Below the pieces are notes generated by a model. That model was given only the letters and a program-made list of their open reading frames with translations. It made no database searches and had not been told where the DNA came from. 12,622 bases of DNA from JBBTYG01 sp964418085 (GTDB taxonomy: Bacteria > Patescibacteriota > Minisyncoccia > UBA6257 > 2-01-FULL-56-20), in NCBI GenBank assembly GCA_964418085.1, contig CAYQKB010000032.1, forward strand, positions 1 to 12,622. The letters are read 5' to 3'. Made by a program: the position numbers and the translations under genes. Shown here piece by piece: positions 1-6,598 of this stretch (positions are counted from its first letter, which is position 1; each line of letters opens with the position of its first letter).

Positions 1-29
1 GGCCTTTTCTTGTTTACTCTTACTTTAGA

Positions 30-49
30 ATATATATATATATATATAT
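30..49. repeat. TA dinucleotide tract
   Basis: An uninterrupted alternating AT/TA run of about ten units in the AT-rich region past the 3' end of ftsQ. It is low-complexity sequence with no coding role and may vary in length between strains. The rest of bases 1-110 shows no gene. Confidence 0.85.
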
Positions 50-70
50 TACAAATTGTTTTATGCACAG

Positions 71-105
71 GCACTTTTATAGTGCTATATATAAAAAGTA
101 TAGCA
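71..105. other. Two overlapping small inverted repeats
   Basis: GCACT (71-75) can pair with AGTGC (81-85). TGCTATA (83-89) can pair perfectly with TATAGCA (99-105). The two hairpins share bases 83-85, so they exclude each other. They lie downstream of ftsQ on its transcript. The stems are short and AT-rich, and chance is a fair explanation. Confidence 0.3.
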
Positions 106-110
106 TATCT

Positions 111-170
111 GTCATTCCCTCGAAAGAGGGAATCCATCTTAACCTGGATCCCCGCCTCCGCGGGGATGAC
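111..170. repeat. Palindromic double-hairpin repeat, copy 1
   Basis: A 60-bp element running from GTCATTCCC to GGGGATGAC, so its ends form a near-perfect inverted repeat. Each half is itself a hairpin: the left half is CCCTC-GAAA-GAGGG and the right half is CCCCGC-CTCC-GCGGGG. AATCCA and TGGATC also pair across the middle. It starts 16 bp past the ftsQ stop codon. A second copy, in the same orientation, is at 2211-2274. It resembles REP-type intergenic palindromes containing GTCATTCCCG that are dispersed in many bacterial genomes. No transposase is nearby. Confidence 0.85.
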
Positions 171-186
171 GCGCTTGAGACGCACG

Positions 187-1056
187 TCACTTATAATACA
201 CCTTATCCTCAACGCGAAAATCAATGTATTGGATATTCTTAAATCCCGACCGCCTGGAAAGAGTTTTTAAAACGGCTGCAATGTTATCTGCCGGAAATCG
301 AAGACTCATATAAAGTCGAGGTCCTTCTGCGGTGTGAACTTCAATCTCTTGAAGAGAAATATCCCGGAGTATAATGCCGCTAATCCCAAGACCGCTTGCC
401 TTGAGCGCGGAAAAAATTGAAAGCATATTCGGGAGAAAAATGTCCGGAAGAACTTTTGAATAAAGCCCGCGGCCCGGCTGGGAAAAGTCCGAAACAGCGG
501 CAATAATTCCCCCGCTGCTCGCCGGAGACCGCTCAAAAACAATTCCTTCATCGTCAAACCACCAGCACGAGGGAGACGCGGATTGGAGATCGAAAAAAGA
601 AACAGTATCGCCACCAATGATATTTGCGTTCGTATTCCCTCCCTCATAGCACCATATCCCATTGGCAGCTCTCTCCGTGACAGTAACGACAACCTTCCTT
701 CTGAAATAATTTTTTGCTATCTGTATTCCTTTTATTGATGGATCGAGAACAAGATCCAAACTCGAAAATGTGGACGGCCAATCAAGAATATTCCGCATGC
801 CGAGGAGCGGTTTCCACCATGCGCCCAAAATAATTCGGGACTTAAGCAGATCCTGAATTTCCAAATCCGATACCGTTTTTGTCCCGACTATTTCAACCTG
901 CGTAATTCGAAAAACCGGTGAATATATGAAAAGCCATACTATGCTCGCACATAAAATATAGAGTCCAAAAACAGCGAGAAAAAGAAATCCGCGAATTTTC
1001 TTTTTTTTCCGCTTCGCCGTCACATCTCCCACATATGTTCCTCCGCTCCGTGGCAT
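187..1056 (-). CDS. ftsQ: FtsQ/DivIB-type cell division protein (POTRA domain)
   Basis: Predicted bitopic inner-membrane protein of 289 aa that would act in the divisome, where FtsQ bridges FtsB/FtsL and other septal proteins. A basic cytoplasmic tail (KRKKKK at 15-20) is followed by one membrane helix at about 22-45. An extracytoplasmic POTRA-like domain spans about 47-130, starting FRITQVEIVGTKTVSD and ending with the strand VVVTVTERA followed by GIW, as in the family. The C-terminal NIQYIDFRVEDKVYYK also fits the FtsQ beta domain. The ATG lies one base after the alr stop (TAA-T-ATG), so translational coupling with alr is likely. Alr and FtsQ both serve the cell wall and septum. The length is normal for the family. 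The family call is firm; the exact divisome role is by homology. Confidence 0.82.
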   Translation of the reverse strand: MPRSGGTYVGDVTAKRKKKKIRGFLFLAVFGLYILCASIVWLFIYSPVFRITQVEIVGTKTVSDLEIQDLLKSRIILGAWWKPLLGMRNILDWPSTFSSLDLVLDPSIKGIQIAKNYFRRKVVVTVTERAANGIWCYEGGNTNANIIGGDTVSFFDLQSASPSCWWFDDEGIVFERSPASSGGIIAAVSDFSQPGRGLYSKVLPDIFLPNMLSIFSALKASGLGISGIILRDISLQEIEVHTAEGPRLYMSLRFPADNIAAVLKTLSRRSGFKNIQYIDFRVEDKVYYK

Positions 1057-1057
1057 A

Positions 1058-2194
1058 TTAAACCAAAATCCGTTCCATGAGCGGATTAAGCCGCGTTAAA
1101 AGTTCATAATGACTCGTACCGGACATACGCCCAAGCTCAAAGGCGCCAATGCTCTGCGCGCCCTGAACGCCAATGAGCGTAACCACGTCGCCCGGTACGG
1201 CTCCAATTTTCGTGACGTCAATCGCAATAAGGTCCATAGACACGCGCCCGATAACTTTCGCAAATTTTCCGCGCACAAGCACCTGTCCAACGCTGGAGAG
1301 CGCCCGCGGAAATCCGTGCCAATAACCAACGGGAAGTATTGCCATCATACCCGGCTGAAGCGCGCGCTCTGTCATGTCATAGCCGATATAATCCCCTTTC
1401 TTTATTTTTTTTGTTTCGCTCACTATCGTCTGCCACCGAAGCACCGGCGCGAGCTGCACCTTTTGAGATTGAAGCTCCAGCTCCGCCGAGCCATGATAGC
1501 CATAGAGCCCCATACCAACCCGCACCGCGTCCAGTTGATATTTTTTATTCATCACCGTCCCGCCGGTTGCCGCAGCATGCTTTATCAATTTTCTATATCC
1601 GGCATTTTCAAACATCTGTATCGCTCGCTGAAAATTTTCAAATTGCATCTCTGTATATCCGGGATATAAAATATCCTTCGCCGAAGCAAAATGCGTGAAA
1701 AGCCCGCTAAAACGATTTTTGAGTTTTGAGTTTTGAGTTTTGATCTTACTGATTACCCTCCTGATATCATCGAGATAAAACCCCTGGCGATGAAAACCGG
1801 TATCAATTTTTATATGAAAAAACGGCGGTGGCTTCGCCCGTATCAAAGCGTTCAGTGCTTCGAAATTCGAGATGGTCACCGTCACGTCGTTCGCCGCCGC
1901 TTCCGTGAGCCGCGTGTGGAGCGTTGGCCCCAAAACTAAAATCGGTTTTTGAATCCCTTCTTCGCGAAGTCGAGTCCCCTCCACGATAGAGTCCACGCAA
2001 AAACCGTCCACACCGAGCCCATCAGCGAGTTTCGAAAACGTAACGAGCCCGTGGCCGTAGGCGTTCGACTTCACGACCGACCATAACTTTGTCTTTGGCC
2101 GGAGAAGCCGTCGAAACGCCGCATAATTATTTTTCGCAGCTTTGGAATCTATTTCGATCCAGGTGCGTAAGTTGGTTAAATTATTCGTTTTCAT
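1058..2194 (-). CDS. alr: Alanine racemase
   Basis: PLP-dependent racemase (fold type III, TIM barrel plus C-terminal beta domain) converting L-alanine to D-alanine for peptidoglycan. From the chosen ATG it is 378 aa, normal for the family. The PLP lysine is K42 in VVKSNAYGHG (the usual motif is VKANAYGHG). HIKIDTGFHRQGF, GLFTHFASA and VRVGMGLYGYHG are family blocks, and YIGYDMTERA carries the probable second catalytic tyrosine. An ATG seven codons further upstream lies inside the palindromic repeat and has no ribosome site; the family N-terminus RTWIEID fits the chosen start. Oddity: bases 1716-1743 are a period-7 tandem repeat encoding IKTQNSKLKN (151-160) just before the THFA motif. The gene is read with ftsQ, probably also from serS. 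Confidence 0.95.
   Translation of the reverse strand: MKTNNLTNLRTWIEIDSKAAKNNYAAFRRLLRPKTKLWSVVKSNAYGHGLVTFSKLADGLGVDGFCVDSIVEGTRLREEGIQKPILVLGPTLHTRLTEAAANDVTVTISNFEALNALIRAKPPPFFHIKIDTGFHRQGFYLDDIRRVISKIKTQNSKLKNRFSGLFTHFASAKDILYPGYTEMQFENFQRAIQMFENAGYRKLIKHAAATGGTVMNKKYQLDAVRVGMGLYGYHGSAELELQSQKVQLAPVLRWQTIVSETKKIKKGDYIGYDMTERALQPGMMAILPVGYWHGFPRALSSVGQVLVRGKFAKVIGRVSMDLIAIDVTKIGAVPGDVVTLIGVQGAQSIGAFELGRMSGTSHYELLTRLNPLMERILV
1716..1743. repeat. Heptanucleotide tandem repeat inside alr
   Basis: About 3.9 head-to-tail copies of TTTTGAG (AACTCAA on the coding strand). Because the unit is 7 nt, three copies are read in three successive frames and give a lysine/asparagine/serine-rich stretch at residues 151-160. 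It falls in a loop between a helix and the GLFTHF strand. Similar period-7 runs with other unit sequences are in thrS, miaA and gatB. Confidence 0.85.
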
Positions 2195-2210
2195 TGAATG
2201 ACCATACTCT

Positions 2211-2274
2211 GTCATTCCCGTGAAAACGGGAATCCAGATTTTCTGTTCTGGATCCCCGCCTACACGGGGATGAC
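2211..2274. repeat. Palindromic double-hairpin repeat, copy 2
   Basis: A 64-bp element with the same ends (GTCATTCCC...GGGGATGAC) and same orientation as 111-170. It lies 6 bp past the serS stop and upstream of alr. The left hairpin is CCCGT-GAAA-ACGGG. Compared with copy 1, two adjacent base pairs have changed on both sides while the GAAA loop is kept, so pairing is conserved rather than sequence. The linker is longer (ATTTTCTGTT) and is flanked by the pairing AATCCAG/CTGGAT. It would form a stable hairpin in a serS-alr transcript but lacks a T-tract, so it is not a standard terminator. Confidence 0.85.
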
Positions 2275-2280
2275 AAAGAA

Positions 2281-3558
2281 TTATCCGATAACTTTCTTCC
2301 CAACATATTTCTGCAACACTTCCGGCACCTCGATGGTGCCTTCTTTAGTCTGATAATTTTCCATAATGGCGACAATTGTCCGGCCAATGGCAAACGCCGT
2401 CGCATCGTTCATGTGGACGAATTCTGATTTTCCATTCTTCCGCTTCACTTTGGTTCCGAGGCGGCGCGCCTGATAATCGGTCATGTAATCCGCCGAGTGC
2501 GTCTCGCGATATTTATTTTCCCCGGGCATCCATGTCTCGATATCAATATGCCGCGCATCCGGATCACCTTGATCGGCGGTGCAACAAAAAACGAGGCTGT
2601 ATGGAAGCCCGAGCTCCTTCATTAAATATTCCTGAATCGCAACAAAGAAATTCTGTTCGTTGATTCCGTCTTCCGGCAAACAAAAACTTTCAAGCTCAAG
2701 CTTATCGAATTGGTGAAGTCTCAAAATTCCGCGCGTGTCTTTGCCGTACGATCCCGCCTCCCGCCGAAAACTGGTTGAGAAGCCCGCATACCGAATCGGA
2801 AATTTTTCCTCCGCGATAGTTTCATCCATATGAAGCGGTCCAAGCGTGTGCTCGGCAGAACCAATCAAATAAATATCGTCCGACGGAACGTGATACCGCT
2901 CCTCCTTCGGCTCAAGCCGCGCCATCCGCTCAAATATAGCCGGCTTTATCATCACCGGAGGCACAACCGGGACAAATGCCTTAGCGCTATACCCGGGCTT
3001 CACGGACTCGGCGATAGTTTTCATAATCTCCGGGCTCGCGAGAGTCTCGAGCGCGAACTGCACAAGCGCAAATTCCAGCCGCACGGCATCCCCCATCAAA
3101 TACGCAAACCGCGCACCAGAAATTTCCCCCGCCGCTTCGGAATTTATAAGTCCAAGAGACTCGCCTAGCTCCGCATGATCTTTCGCTTTAAAATCAAACT
3201 CCTTTGGTTCTCCAACTTTTCGAATAACTACATTATCCGCCTCACTCGCACCGATTGGCGTGTCATCACTAGGTAAGTTTGGGATTTTGAGTAAAATTTC
3301 TTCACGACTTTTTTCAATACCAGAGATCTCAGCTTCAATCTTTTTTAAAACTTCCTTATTTTTTTTGCCCGCTTCAACATCCCGCTTTTCGCTCACCTTC
3401 TTCTGCTCGGCACGGGCTTCGTCTACCTTTTTCGAAAGCTCACGCCAGTTGGCGTCGAGCGCCAAAAACTCCTCCACCAGTTTCGGATCGGCGTTCTTTG
3501 TGGCAATAGATTTCTTTACTTTTTCCGGTTCATCCCGGAGAAGCTTTATGTCGAGCAT
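2281..3558 (-). CDS. serS: Serine--tRNA ligase
   Basis: Class II aminoacyl-tRNA synthetase that charges tRNA-Ser with serine in the cytoplasm; 425 aa, usual length. The N-terminal antiparallel coiled-coil arm (about 27-95, rich in K/E) binds the tRNA long variable arm. The linker ends in the typical KIPNLPSDDTPIG (91-103). Motif 2 is FSTSFRREAGSYGKDTRG (260-277). Motif 3 is NDATAFAIGRTIVAIMENYQ (384-403), where most bacterial enzymes read NGSGLAVGRT. LIGSAEHTLGP (231-241) replaces the usual TAE serine-binding loop, and THSADYMTDYQARR replaces SSCSNCTDFQARR. This variant wording fits candidate-phyla SerRS and does not suggest loss of function. No clear ribosome site precedes the ATG. A repeat follows the stop by 6 bp. 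Confidence 0.96.
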   Translation of the reverse strand: MLDIKLLRDEPEKVKKSIATKNADPKLVEEFLALDANWRELSKKVDEARAEQKKVSEKRDVEAGKKNKEVLKKIEAEISGIEKSREEILLKIPNLPSDDTPIGASEADNVVIRKVGEPKEFDFKAKDHAELGESLGLINSEAAGEISGARFAYLMGDAVRLEFALVQFALETLASPEIMKTIAESVKPGYSAKAFVPVVPPVMIKPAIFERMARLEPKEERYHVPSDDIYLIGSAEHTLGPLHMDETIAEEKFPIRYAGFSTSFRREAGSYGKDTRGILRLHQFDKLELESFCLPEDGINEQNFFVAIQEYLMKELGLPYSLVFCCTADQGDPDARHIDIETWMPGENKYRETHSADYMTDYQARRLGTKVKRKNGKSEFVHMNDATAFAIGRTIVAIMENYQTKEGTIEVPEVLQKYVGKKVIG

Positions 3559-3569
3559 ATATAGTTACA

Positions 3570-3597
3570 ATTCTACATCAATACATCAAAATGAAAA
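3570..3597 (-). promoter_or_regulatory. Weak candidate promoter for serS
   Basis: On the minus strand, TTTTCA (3592-3597) and TAGAAT (3570-3575) are separated by 16 bp. This would start transcription only a few bases ahead of the serS ATG. The -35 match is poor. Confidence 0.3.
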
Positions 3598-3637
3598 AGT
3601 GATTACTCTCTATGAATATCGAAACAGCAACCAAAAC

Positions 3638-3666
3638 TTGACAAAATTATATAGATAAGTTAAGAT
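3638..3666 (+). promoter_or_regulatory. Strong sigma-70-type promoter of the sigma region-4 gene
   Basis: Perfect -35 TTGACA (3638-3643), a 17-bp spacer and -10 TAAGAT (3661-3666). Transcription should start near 3673, which gives a leader of about 49 nt before the ATG at 3722. A perfect palindrome sits exactly at the predicted start. Confidence 0.7.
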
Positions 3667-3672
3667 TTTTCA

Positions 3673-3687
3673 ACGAACATTGTTCGT
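3673..3687. promoter_or_regulatory. Palindromic operator candidate at the predicted transcription start
   Basis: ACGAACATTGTTCGT is a perfect 7-bp inverted repeat around one central base. It covers about +1 to +15 of the promoter at 3638-3666, where a bound dimer would block initiation or clearance. It resembles the Gram-positive LexA box (CGAAC-N4-GTTCG), but its spacing is N3. Confidence 0.5.
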
Positions 3688-3721
3688 GTAGATTTAACAA
3701 CTAAAAAAGAAAGAAACGATT

Positions 3722-4090
3722 ATGACTGAAACAAAAAAACTATCAACCGAAGAAAGAATGCTTCTGGCCATTTTCGGCAAAGGGCCAGCACAGACTGATG
3801 CAAAAGCAAAGAAAAACCCAGACCCGGCCGCGTACGAGAAGCTCAAAGAAGTATTCCGGGCTTGCACACAAGGCCTCACTCCGCGTGAAAAAAAGGTCGT
3901 GGAATTACGGCTTGGCTTGGAAGGCGGGTGCCAAAAAAGCCTCGAAGAGGTCGCAGAGCAATACAAGGTTACTCGCGAACGCATCAGGCAGATTGAAGCG
4001 AAAGCCCTGCGAAAAATGCGACATCCTACTCGGATACAAGTTCTTCAGGGATTCCTGGAATCATCGGCGCCAGAAAACAAAGGCGAGTAA
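3722..4090 (+). CDS. Stand-alone sigma-70 region 4 protein
   Basis: 122-aa protein whose only recognisable domain is sigma-70 region 4. LTPREKKVVELRLGLEGG (52-69) is region 4.1. SLEEVAEQYKVTRERIRQIE (73-92) followed by AKALRKMRHPTR (93-104) is the region 4.2 helix-turn-helix that reads the -35 box, nearly identical to RpoD-type sequences. Regions 1, 2 and 3 are absent: only about 50 charged residues precede region 4, so core binding through region 2 and -10 melting are missing. It could be one half of a split sigma (as in Bacillus SigO/RsoA), a transcription co-regulator, or a repressor of -35 sites. It has its own strong promoter, a palindrome at the start site and a terminator, so it is monocistronic. 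The domain call is firm; the role is unknown. Confidence 0.85.
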   Translation: MTETKKLSTEERMLLAIFGKGPAQTDAKAKKNPDPAAYEKLKEVFRACTQGLTPREKKVVELRLGLEGGCQKSLEEVAEQYKVTRERIRQIEAKALRKMRHPTRIQVLQGFLESSAPENKGE

Positions 4091-4110
4091 TGCATCGTCA
4101 CCCAACCAAA

Positions 4111-4140
4111 AGCGCGGGAACTCAAGTTCCCCGCTTTTTT
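4111..4140 (+). terminator. Intrinsic terminator after the sigma region-4 gene
   Basis: The stem is AGCG plus GGGAAC paired with GTTCCC plus CGCT, with one bulged C, a TCAA loop and a run of six T. It lies between the upstream gene and the thrS ATG, so thrS must be transcribed separately. Confidence 0.87.
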
Positions 4141-4141
4141 G

Positions 4142-4170
4142 TTTCAAAAAATCGCAAAACCTGCTATTAT
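4142..4170 (+). promoter_or_regulatory. Promoter of thrS, probably giving a leaderless mRNA
   Basis: The -10 TATTAT (4165-4170) ends exactly 6 nt before the thrS ATG. A weak -35 TTTCAA (4142-4147) is 17 bp upstream. Transcription would then start at the A of the ATG. No ribosome-binding site is present between the -10 box and the start. Confidence 0.45.
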
Positions 4171-4176
4171 TTTTCT

Positions 4177-5973
4177 ATGAAACAAATTGAAAAGCTGGAT
4201 CACATCCGCCACTCGCTCGCTCATCTTCTGGCTGCCGCGGTTCTAAAAAAATTCCCGGACGCCAAGCTCGGTGTTGGCCCGGTGATTGAGGATGGGTTTT
4301 ATTATGATTTTCTGCTGCCCCAATCGCTTACGCCGGATGATTTGAAAGAATTCGAAAAAGCGATGAAGAAAATGATTTCCTCTCGGTTGCCGTTTACCGG
4401 AAAAGAAATAAGCGCCGCAGAGGCAAAAAAAATGTTCAAGGATCAGCCGTTTAAATTACAACTCATAGACGAATTCGCAGCAACAAAAGAACCACTTACG
4501 ATTTACACAACCGGCCATGCCCCCGAAAATCTCATGGAAACTTTCAACTTTAAACTTTCAACTCTAAACTTCTTTATTGATCTCTGCCGCGGCGGCCATG
4601 TTGAAAATACGAAAGAAATTGATGCGGACGCATTCAAACTCGACCGCCTCGCCGGCGCGTACTGGAAAGGCGACGAAAAAAATCCGCAATTGCAGCGCGT
4701 GTACGGCTTAGTATTTTCAAATAAAGAAGATTTGGAAAAATATCTGTGGCAGCGCGAAGAGGCGAAAAAGCGCGATCATCGCGTCTTAGGCGAAAGGCTC
4801 AAACTTTTCACATTCGCCAAAGAAGTCGGACCTGGCCTTCCATTGTGGCTGCCGAACGGAACAATCATCCGCGATGAGATCGAGGCATTCGCGAAAGAAG
4901 TTGAGAAAAAGCGGGGCTACATGCGCGTGACGACGCCTCACATTGCCAAAGAAGAACTGTACCGCATGTCGGGGCATATCCCCTATTATGCGGAGAGCAT
5001 GTATCCGCCGATGAAGCTCGACGACGGCAATTACTATTTGAAGGCGATGAATTGTCCGCACACGCATATGATCTACAAAGCGGAGCCGAAAAGCTATCGC
5101 GGCCTGCCCGTGCGGCTCGCGGAATACGGCTCGGTTTACCGACATGAACTTTCGGGAACATTGGCAGGACTTTTGCGCGTGCGCGGCTTCACACAAAACG
5201 ATGCGCATATTTATTGCCGGGAAGATCAAGTGGAAGAAGAATTTCTGAATGTTATGAAACTCCATGAGTTCTGGTATCGCGACATATTCGGGATTAAAGA
5301 TTTTTACCTGCGTTTTTCGCTGCCCGCGAAGGATAAGAAAAAATATGCCGACGTGCCGGCAGGGTGGGAAAAAGCAGTCGACATGCTGCGGCGGATTTTA
5401 AAAAAATCGGGTATCTGCGTTGTCGAAGCCGAAGGAGAAGCCGCATTTTACGGGCCGAAAGTGGATTTCCAGATCAAGAGCGCAATCGGCCGCGAAGAAA
5501 CTGCGTCCACAAACCAGCTCGACTTTTTGGCCGCGAGCCGATTCAACCTGACCTACACAGACAAGGACGGTACCGAAAAGCCGGTGTACGTTATTCACCG
5601 TGCTCCTTTGGGATCGCATGAACGCTTCGTCGCCTTTTTAATCGAGCACTTCGCCGGGGCATTTCCCCTGTGGCTAGCGCCTGTTCAGGTGGAAATAATT
5701 CCGGTGGGAGAAAAATTTGAAAAATACGGCGCGCATATCAAAGAAACACTTTTAGAAGCCGGCGTACGCGCAGAGATGAAACCGGCGGACGAAACGCTCG
5801 GCAAACGCATCCGCGCCGCAGAGATGATGAAAATCCCCTACGTGCTCGTGGTCGGTGAAAAAGAAGAAAAAAACGAGACCGTAAACGTACGTCGTGAAGG
5901 CCAAGCCAAAGAAGTGGATTTAAAAAAATTTATCGACCAGATCAAAAAAGAAATCGAAGAAAAAGCCCTATAA
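4177..5973 (+). CDS. thrS: Threonine--tRNA ligase lacking the TGS domain
   Basis: Class II synthetase charging tRNA-Thr; 598 aa from this ATG. The usual bacterial enzyme is about 640 aa with an N-terminal TGS domain, which is missing. The editing domain starts at once with HSLAH (H12, H16) and continues to the C137/H141 pair in DLCRGGHV, so deacylation of Ser-tRNA-Thr is probably kept. Zinc ligands of the catalytic core are C293 (MNCPHTH), H344 (NDAHIYC) and H474 (VIHRAPLGS). An anticodon-binding domain fills about 500-598. A start 29 codons earlier, overlapping the previous stop, would span a terminator and adds no TGS-like sequence, so it was rejected. A period-7 repeat encodes residues 121-132, just ahead of the editing cysteine. 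A strong terminator follows. Confidence 0.96.
   Translation: MKQIEKLDHIRHSLAHLLAAAVLKKFPDAKLGVGPVIEDGFYYDFLLPQSLTPDDLKEFEKAMKKMISSRLPFTGKEISAAEAKKMFKDQPFKLQLIDEFAATKEPLTIYTTGHAPENLMETFNFKLSTLNFFIDLCRGGHVENTKEIDADAFKLDRLAGAYWKGDEKNPQLQRVYGLVFSNKEDLEKYLWQREEAKKRDHRVLGERLKLFTFAKEVGPGLPLWLPNGTIIRDEIEAFAKEVEKKRGYMRVTTPHIAKEELYRMSGHIPYYAESMYPPMKLDDGNYYLKAMNCPHTHMIYKAEPKSYRGLPVRLAEYGSVYRHELSGTLAGLLRVRGFTQNDAHIYCREDQVEEEFLNVMKLHEFWYRDIFGIKDFYLRFSLPAKDKKKYADVPAGWEKAVDMLRRILKKSGICVVEAEGEAAFYGPKVDFQIKSAIGREETASTNQLDFLAASRFNLTYTDKDGTEKPVYVIHRAPLGSHERFVAFLIEHFAGAFPLWLAPVQVEIIPVGEKFEKYGAHIKETLLEAGVRAEMKPADETLGKRIRAAEMMKIPYVLVVGEKEEKNETVNVRREGQAKEVDLKKFIDQIKKEIEEKAL
4539..4573. repeat. Heptanucleotide tandem repeat inside thrS
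   Basis: Five 7-nt units of AACTTTC/AACTTTA type; the last two are degenerate (AACTCTA, AACTTCT). It encodes ETFNFKLSTLNF in the editing domain, directly before FIDLCRGGH. Typical ThrRS proteins have a short turn here, so the repeat looks like an in-frame insertion. Confidence 0.85.
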
Positions 5974-5980
5974 AGGAAAA

Positions 5981-6012
5981 GAGCCGGTCGAGAAATCGAC
6001 CGGCTCTTTTTT
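5981..6012. terminator. Bidirectional terminator between thrS and the convergent orphan gene
   Basis: Perfect 11-bp stem GAGCCGGTCGA/TCGACCGGCTC with a GAAA loop. T6 follows on the plus strand, and TTTTCCTTT follows on the minus strand. It lies 7 bp past the thrS stop and 19 bp past the stop of the 6031-6531 gene, so it can serve both. Confidence 0.92.
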
Positions 6013-6030
6013 GTTTTCAGATTACCGAAA

Positions 6031-6531
6031 TTATCCAGCAAAGACAGTAAGGGCAAGTTTTTGTTCCTCCGCCCAGTTCTTTACTGCTAATCGAAGGTAT
6101 GCACCTCGAAGCATTTCTTCGGGCATTGGAGGATATCCGAATCCTTCGAGGAATTTGCTTAATTCGGCGAACGAGTTTTGCTCACCCGCTCGCCAGAGAA
6201 CTCTCCCCTCTCGGTCGGCTACATGAAGGTGATCGTTCAGCGTGAGGTATAATTCCTCAAAGCTTTCCATGCTCATGGCCAAAAGATGGTTTTCGGAAAG
6301 CTCTTTGTGCAGCGGTTCTACAAATTCCGGCACCGTTTTGAAAGGATCCATGACACTTTCCATATCCTGGCGTAAATAGAAAAGCCCCCGCCGGAGTATG
6401 TGGTACTTGTCTTTGTAAAAGGGATCAAACCAAATGGAATAGCTCCGCAGCATCTGCGCGAACGACAAGAACAAAACGTGGCCAACTGGTTTAGGATTTC
6501 GGCGAAACAATCGAAGTAGTGGAATTTTCAT
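6031..6531 (-). CDS. Hypothetical protein, no recognised family
   Basis: 166-aa soluble-looking protein from the chosen ATG. I recognise no family. It begins with a basic amphipathic stretch (MKIPLLRLFRRNPKP), has aromatic-rich segments (SYSIWFDPFYKDKYHILRR) and ends with a helix-like region LRGAYLRLAVKNWAEEQ. No signal peptide, membrane helix or cysteine cluster is visible. The frame stays open 16 codons further upstream, but a good promoter (TTGACC-17-TATCAA) lies inside that extension, so ATG 6531 is preferred. The gene is divergent from miaA and convergent with thrS, with no operon partner. The full open frame, own promoter and shared terminator support a real gene. Confidence 0.65.
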   Translation of the reverse strand: MKIPLLRLFRRNPKPVGHVLFLSFAQMLRSYSIWFDPFYKDKYHILRRGLFYLRQDMESVMDPFKTVPEFVEPLHKELSENHLLAMSMESFEELYLTLNDHLHVADREGRVLWRAGEQNSFAELSKFLEGFGYPPMPEEMLRGAYLRLAVKNWAEEQKLALTVFAG

Positions 6532-6550
6532 ACATGATAATTGGTCTAAG

Positions 6551-6579
6551 TTGCTAAATGACTGGAATCTTGATACCAT
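6551..6579 (+). promoter_or_regulatory. Candidate promoter for miaA
   Basis: TTGCTA (6551-6556), a 17-bp spacer and TACCAT (6574-6579). The -10 ends exactly 6 nt before the GTG start of miaA, the same geometry as at thrS and tmk. Each box matches consensus at only four of six positions. Confidence 0.33.
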
Positions 6580-6598
6580 AACCTAGTGTTAAGGTCAA
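6570..6598 (-). promoter_or_regulatory. Promoter of the orphan gene 6031-6531
   Basis: On the minus strand, -35 TTGACC (6593-6598), a 17-bp spacer and -10 TATCAA (6570-6575). It overlaps the miaA start and the candidate miaA promoter, so the two divergent genes would compete for the same stretch. The predicted leader is about 30 nt. Confidence 0.5.

Noticed and set aside
1..17. Truncated terminator at the left edge (GGCC followed by T-rich sequence)
   Set aside because: The other half of any stem would be outside the window.
10..270. 86-codon plus-strand open frame
   Set aside because: It is made of the TA tract, the palindromic repeat and the antisense of the ftsQ 3' end; no start signal or protein-like composition.
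2195..2215. Upstream ATG for alr
   Set aside because: It lies inside the palindromic repeat, has no ribosome site, and adds seven residues ahead of a normal family N-terminus.
3674..3686. LexA/SOS box call
   Set aside because: The half-sites CGAAC and GTTCG match, but the spacing is 3 nt instead of 4, and no SOS gene is beside it; kept only as an unnamed operator candidate.
4090..4176. Extended thrS start overlapping the sigma-like gene stop (TAATG)
   Set aside because: The extra 29 codons span an intrinsic terminator and the -10 box and show no TGS-like sequence; the family N-terminus fits ATG 4177.
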